Source: Dyella mobilis (GTDB lineage: Bacteria; Pseudomonadota; Gammaproteobacteria; Xanthomonadales; Rhodanobacteraceae). From it: a stretch of DNA of 64,000 bases. A program made the position numbers and the translations under genes. The stretch covers positions 62,001-126,000 of the forward strand of contig NZ_JADIKF010000038.1 in the NCBI RefSeq assembly GCF_016904945.1, given 5' to 3'. Within the stretch, counting starts at the first letter, position 1. Every line of letters begins with the position of its first letter. Of this stretch, positions 61,225 through 64,000 are shown piece by piece. Below the pieces are notes generated by a model that had not been told where the DNA came from, ran no database searches, and worked only from the letters and a program-made list of their open reading frames with translations.

Positions 61225-63681
61225 TCATTCCCCAAGCAGAGCGCGCATCGGCGGCGTACGCCCGGCGCGCACCGCCGGCACCAGGCACGCCAGCACGCCG
61301 GCACCGGCAAGCACCGCGCAGGCGACCAGCATCGCCCACGGATCGAACACGCTGCGGCCCAGTTGCACGACAACCGCGCGCAGCACCTTCGATCCGGCCG
61401 CGCCCAACGCCATGCCTACTATCAAGCCCAGCACGATCTGCATCAGGCCGCCGCTCAACACCAGCAGCAGCAAGCGAAGCGGCGACGCACCCAGCGCGGC
61501 ACGTACGCCGAATTCGCGTTCGCGCGCGGCAACCGCCACCGCCATCACCGCATACATGCCCACGCCGGCGAGCAGCAGGGCCAGGCCGCCGAGCAAGCCG
61601 ATCAACATCAGATTGAATTCGATGTCGGTGGTGGTGTCGTGCACGACGTAGGCCATGCTGTACACGTGGCTGATCGGCTGGTTGGGCGCCACTTCGGCCA
61701 CCGCCCGCTCGACCGCTGCACGATAGCCTTCCGGTTCGCCACTCACCTTGAGCGCAAAACGCATCGGTTCGTACGCGCGGAACATGCTCAGGGCGTCGTC
61801 GGGCATCTGCGCCAGCGGCAGGTAAAGAATGGGCTGGATCGAGTCGGGATCTACGGGCCCGAACTGATACGTGTCCGCGACCACACCCACGATGCGCGCC
61901 GAAAGCATGCCAGCGCCCGAGCCCTGCTGGATCGTCTGGCCCAAGGCATGGCCTGCGTAATATTCGTCGGCGAAAGCGCGATTGACGATGGCCACCGCCT
62001 CGCCGCCGCGCACGTCGGTCGTTGCGAACACGCGGCCCTGGCGAAGGGAGATATCGAAGACCTGGAAGAAGCCGGGGTCTACCGCATGGAACTGCGCGCT
62101 GAAATTCTCGCCGCGCGGCAGGTGCAGGGCGCCGACATTCCACTGGCCCGTCAAGCCGCCCGCCGGCAGATTGGTACCGGCGGCTGCGTGGCGTACGCCG
62201 GGGATCTGTCGCAGGCGATCGACCACGCTTTGCGACAGCCGCTGGACCGAGACCGCGTCCGGATACGTGGCCTTGACCGGTGCCAGTTCGAAGGTGAGTA
62301 CGCCGCGCGCGTCGAAACCCAGATCGACTTTGGACGCCATCAGCAAACTGTGCAGGAACACACCCGCCGCACACAGCAGCAGCGAGGCGAGCGCCACCTG
62401 GGCGATCACCAGCACCTTGCCCAGCAAACCGCTGCGGTGTCCCGGCCCGCTGCGGCCGCCTTCGCGCAGGCTGTCCATCGACAAGGCGGCATGACCGCGC
62501 CACAAACCCAGCACGGTGGCGACCAGTGCGCCGAACAGGCCGACCGCCATCGCCAGAGCCCAAGCGGCCCAGCCCATGCTGAGGCCGCCGGGACGCATCC
62601 ATTCCACCGACATCCAGTCGACCGGCATCCACGTGTGCAACGCCCACAACGCCAACGCAGCCAGCGCCTGCCCGAACAGCACGCCGAGCAGACCGATCAG
62701 CAGGCCCTCCGCCATCGAGGGCAATGCCACCCGCCAGGCTGGCGCGCCGAGCGCACCGCGCACGGAGGCATCGTGGCTCCGCCCCATCGTGCGCAGCATC
62801 ATCAGGTTGGTGAGGTTGACCATCGCGATCAGTAGCAGCAATGCCGCGCAGGCCAGCCACATCAGCGAGGTTGCTTGCTGACCCGCGTGTTCTTCCGAAC
62901 CGAAGTCCTGTGCGCCGAATTGCACCCGATGCCAGAAATTGTCGTTATAGGCGTGCTTGCCTTGCGCAACGTAGAACGCATGCAGGCGCGTTTGCACTTG
63001 TGCGCCCAGCGCTTGCGGCGTGAAGCCGGACGCGAGCCTGGCTACGGCGGTGTAGTTGGTGCCATCGTCATTCGAGTGCGCAACCAAGGCCATGGGCAGC
63101 GCAATCGCCGCCTGCCCCAGGTCGAAACCTGCCGGCAACACGCCGACGATGGTGTGCGGCACGCCTTCCACCTGAAGGGTCTGGCCGATCACCGCCGGAT
63201 TGCCGCCGAAGCGTTGCAGCCAGAAACCGTGATACAGGAGCACCGCCGCAGGTCCGTGCGGCTGATCCTCCTGTGCCGTGAAATTGCGCCCGAACGCAGG
63301 TTGTACGCGCAGCGTGGGCAGTACGCCGCGATCCATTTCCAGCGCCGGCACCTGCATCGGCTCGCCATAGCCGGCAATGTTGGCGGCGGTTGTTTCGCCC
63401 ATGAAGATACCTAGCGAACCCACGCCAGGCAGATCGCCCAGTTGCTGGTATTGCTGTGGCGACACGGGCCGGACCACGCCGTCCTGCATCGGACCCAGCG
63501 CCACCAGCCGATGCGGCTGGGCATAGGGCAGGGGGCGCAGCAATACGCCATCGATCATGGTGAAGACTGCACTGGCCGAACCCACGCCAAGCGCCAGTAC
63601 AGCGGCAGCCAGCAACAGGAAGCCGGGCCGGCGCAGGGCGGCACGCCAGGTGCGCCAGATTTCTACGAGCCAGATATTCAC
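61225..63681 (-). CDS. FtsX/MacB-type ABC transporter permease under sigma-54 control
   Basis: 818 aa from GTG 63681. This start is chosen because the sigma-54 promoter at 63748-63763 would start transcription near 63736, downstream of the longer ATG at 63744. The protein has a helix near residues 20-40, a MacB-type periplasmic domain, and FtsX domains with RSHDASVRGALGAPAWRVALP and AREREFGVRAALGASPLRLL coupling helices. It belongs to the same family as the permease at 54288-56861. No ATPase gene adjoins it within the window, though upstream genes lie outside. It probably takes part in export of a peptide or lipid under stress-type control. Confidence 0.88.
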   Translation of the reverse strand: MNIWLVEIWRTWRAALRRPGFLLLAAAVLALGVGSASAVFTMIDGVLLRPLPYAQPHRLVALGPMQDGVVRPVSPQQYQQLGDLPGVGSLGIFMGETTAANIAGYGEPMQVPALEMDRGVLPTLRVQPAFGRNFTAQEDQPHGPAAVLLYHGFWLQRFGGNPAVIGQTLQVEGVPHTIVGVLPAGFDLGQAAIALPMALVAHSNDDGTNYTAVARLASGFTPQALGAQVQTRLHAFYVAQGKHAYNDNFWHRVQFGAQDFGSEEHAGQQATSLMWLACAALLLLIAMVNLTNLMMLRTMGRSHDASVRGALGAPAWRVALPSMAEGLLIGLLGVLFGQALAALALWALHTWMPVDWMSVEWMRPGGLSMGWAAWALAMAVGLFGALVATVLGLWRGHAALSMDSLREGGRSGPGHRSGLLGKVLVIAQVALASLLLCAAGVFLHSLLMASKVDLGFDARGVLTFELAPVKATYPDAVSVQRLSQSVVDRLRQIPGVRHAAAGTNLPAGGLTGQWNVGALHLPRGENFSAQFHAVDPGFFQVFDISLRQGRVFATTDVRGGEAVAIVNRAFADEYYAGHALGQTIQQGSGAGMLSARIVGVVADTYQFGPVDPDSIQPILYLPLAQMPDDALSMFRAYEPMRFALKVSGEPEGYRAAVERAVAEVAPNQPISHVYSMAYVVHDTTTDIEFNLMLIGLLGGLALLLAGVGMYAVMAVAVAAREREFGVRAALGASPLRLLLLVLSGGLMQIVLGLIVGMALGAAGSKVLRAVVVQLGRSVFDPWAMLVACAVLAGAGVLACLVPAVRAGRTPPMRALLGE

Positions 63682-63747
63682 GTGCGAATGGCCTCTTCCA
63701 TGGGTTCGGTCCCCGCGCAGAACGTGCATGGGCATCGACCACAAGTG

Positions 63748-63763
63748 GCAAGCCGCATGCCAA
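63748..63763 (-). promoter_or_regulatory. Sigma-54 promoter of the ABC permease gene
   Basis: The minus strand reads TTGGCATGCGGCTTGC: TGGCAT-N5-TTGC with GG and GC exactly 10 bases apart, a near-consensus -24/-12 element. It lies 67 bases upstream of the GTG start. Confidence 0.78.
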
Positions 63764-63845
63764 CCGGCTTCAAGTAAAAAAACCCTCGCGAATCAAGGCC
63801 GGTTCGTTGTCGTTACCCTAGCGCATTGTCCACATCCGGATCGTG

Positions 63846-63863
63846 CTGTCCGCCAACGGACAG
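63846..63863. promoter_or_regulatory. Palindrome CTGTCCG-CCAA-CGGACAG, likely enhancer site
   Basis: Perfect 7-base arms with a 4-base spacer, about 118 bases upstream of the predicted sigma-54 start. That is the usual distance for an NtrC-type enhancer-binding protein. Confidence 0.65.
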
Positions 63864-63924
63864 CGCTCGCAACCTGCTGGACCGCGGCCAGCTGCCGGTG
63901 ACTGCCGTGGAACGGAGCGGATAC

Positions 63925-63999
63925 TCAGGCTATCGGCGTAGTCGCGTACCGACTTTCCCGCCGTGCCCACATCCGGCGCACCGGCTCGCGCAGCCGCAG
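63925..63999 (-). CDS. Possible C-terminus of a gene continuing beyond the window
   Basis: An open minus-strand frame of 24 codons from the edge ends at TGA 63925-63927, reading LRLREPVRRMWARRESRY. Too short to identify. If real, its gene lies just upstream of the sigma-54 promoter region, where the cognate regulator or an ATPase might be expected. Confidence 0.2.
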   Translation of the reverse strand: MRLREPVRRMWARRESRYATTPIA

Positions 64000-64000
64000 G

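Noticed and set aside
61169..62860. 563-codon minus-strand frame overlapping the second permease
   Set aside because: Alternate frame of the true permease gene, Arg/Gly-rich shadow without motif.

Overview
The window reads as chromosomal DNA of a GC-rich gammaproteobacterium, most likely of the Rhodanobacteraceae (Dyella, Luteibacter or Frateuria type). This is inferred from gene content: CzcA-type metal pumps, large TonB receptors, a plant-type peptide N-glycanase, FtsX/MacB permeases, and Crp/Clp-like operator sites. There is no rRNA, tRNA, CRISPR array or intact insertion sequence. High GC gives many long antisense open frames, which were set aside.

Bases 1-5527 and 8686-17335 hold two separate heavy-metal RND tripartite efflux systems on the minus strand. 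The first is cut by the window edge. The second is one long gene set: response regulator, histidine kinase, adaptor, pump, outer-membrane factor and a small lipoprotein. Between them lie an FAD monooxygenase and a divergent PadR regulator that share an operator-like region, and an acidic hypothetical protein. Bases 17.6-24.6 kb are a mixed housekeeping and stress region: a YjbR protein, a patatin-like protein with an Asn in place of the usual catalytic Asp, a four-gene run (response regulator, histidine kinase, alpha/beta hydrolase, cytochrome b561-like), and DUF3455 and DUF4142 proteins.

Bases 24.9-45.8 kb are the accessory part. A complete small transcription unit (promoter side, hairpin-rich leader, 110-residue protein, terminator) occurs twice, at 24953-25561 and 44704-45313. 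Between the copies lie a 1909-residue Sec-exported RHS protein, with a C39-like cysteine-protease head and a HELGH zinc-protease tail plus a likely immunity gene; a family 9 glycosyltransferase with a sulfotransferase; a GH30 glycosidase; two VOC proteins; a secreted PNGase A; a TonB receptor with a Clp-like site; and an orphan HigA antitoxin. After the second copy come a CYTH protein and an acetyltransferase.

Bases 46.7-53.9 kb form a tightly coupled five-gene operon, four of its junctions being ATGA overlaps or a 12-base gap. It encodes a membrane HEAT-repeat protein, a processive GT2 synthase, a TPR plus YaiO-like outer-membrane barrel, an LTA-synthase-like phosphotransferase and a GH18-like hydrolase. 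A Clp-like site lies upstream. It looks like an uncharacterised synthase-dependent exopolysaccharide system and is the best candidate here for an undescribed system. The last 10 kb hold a kelch-like secreted protein with an FtsX-type permease, a glutathione transferase, an alpha/beta hydrolase broken by an in-frame TAG, and a second permease behind a clear sigma-54 promoter with an upstream palindrome. Three copies of a composite palindromic repeat (18066, 35160, 46494) are scattered between genes.
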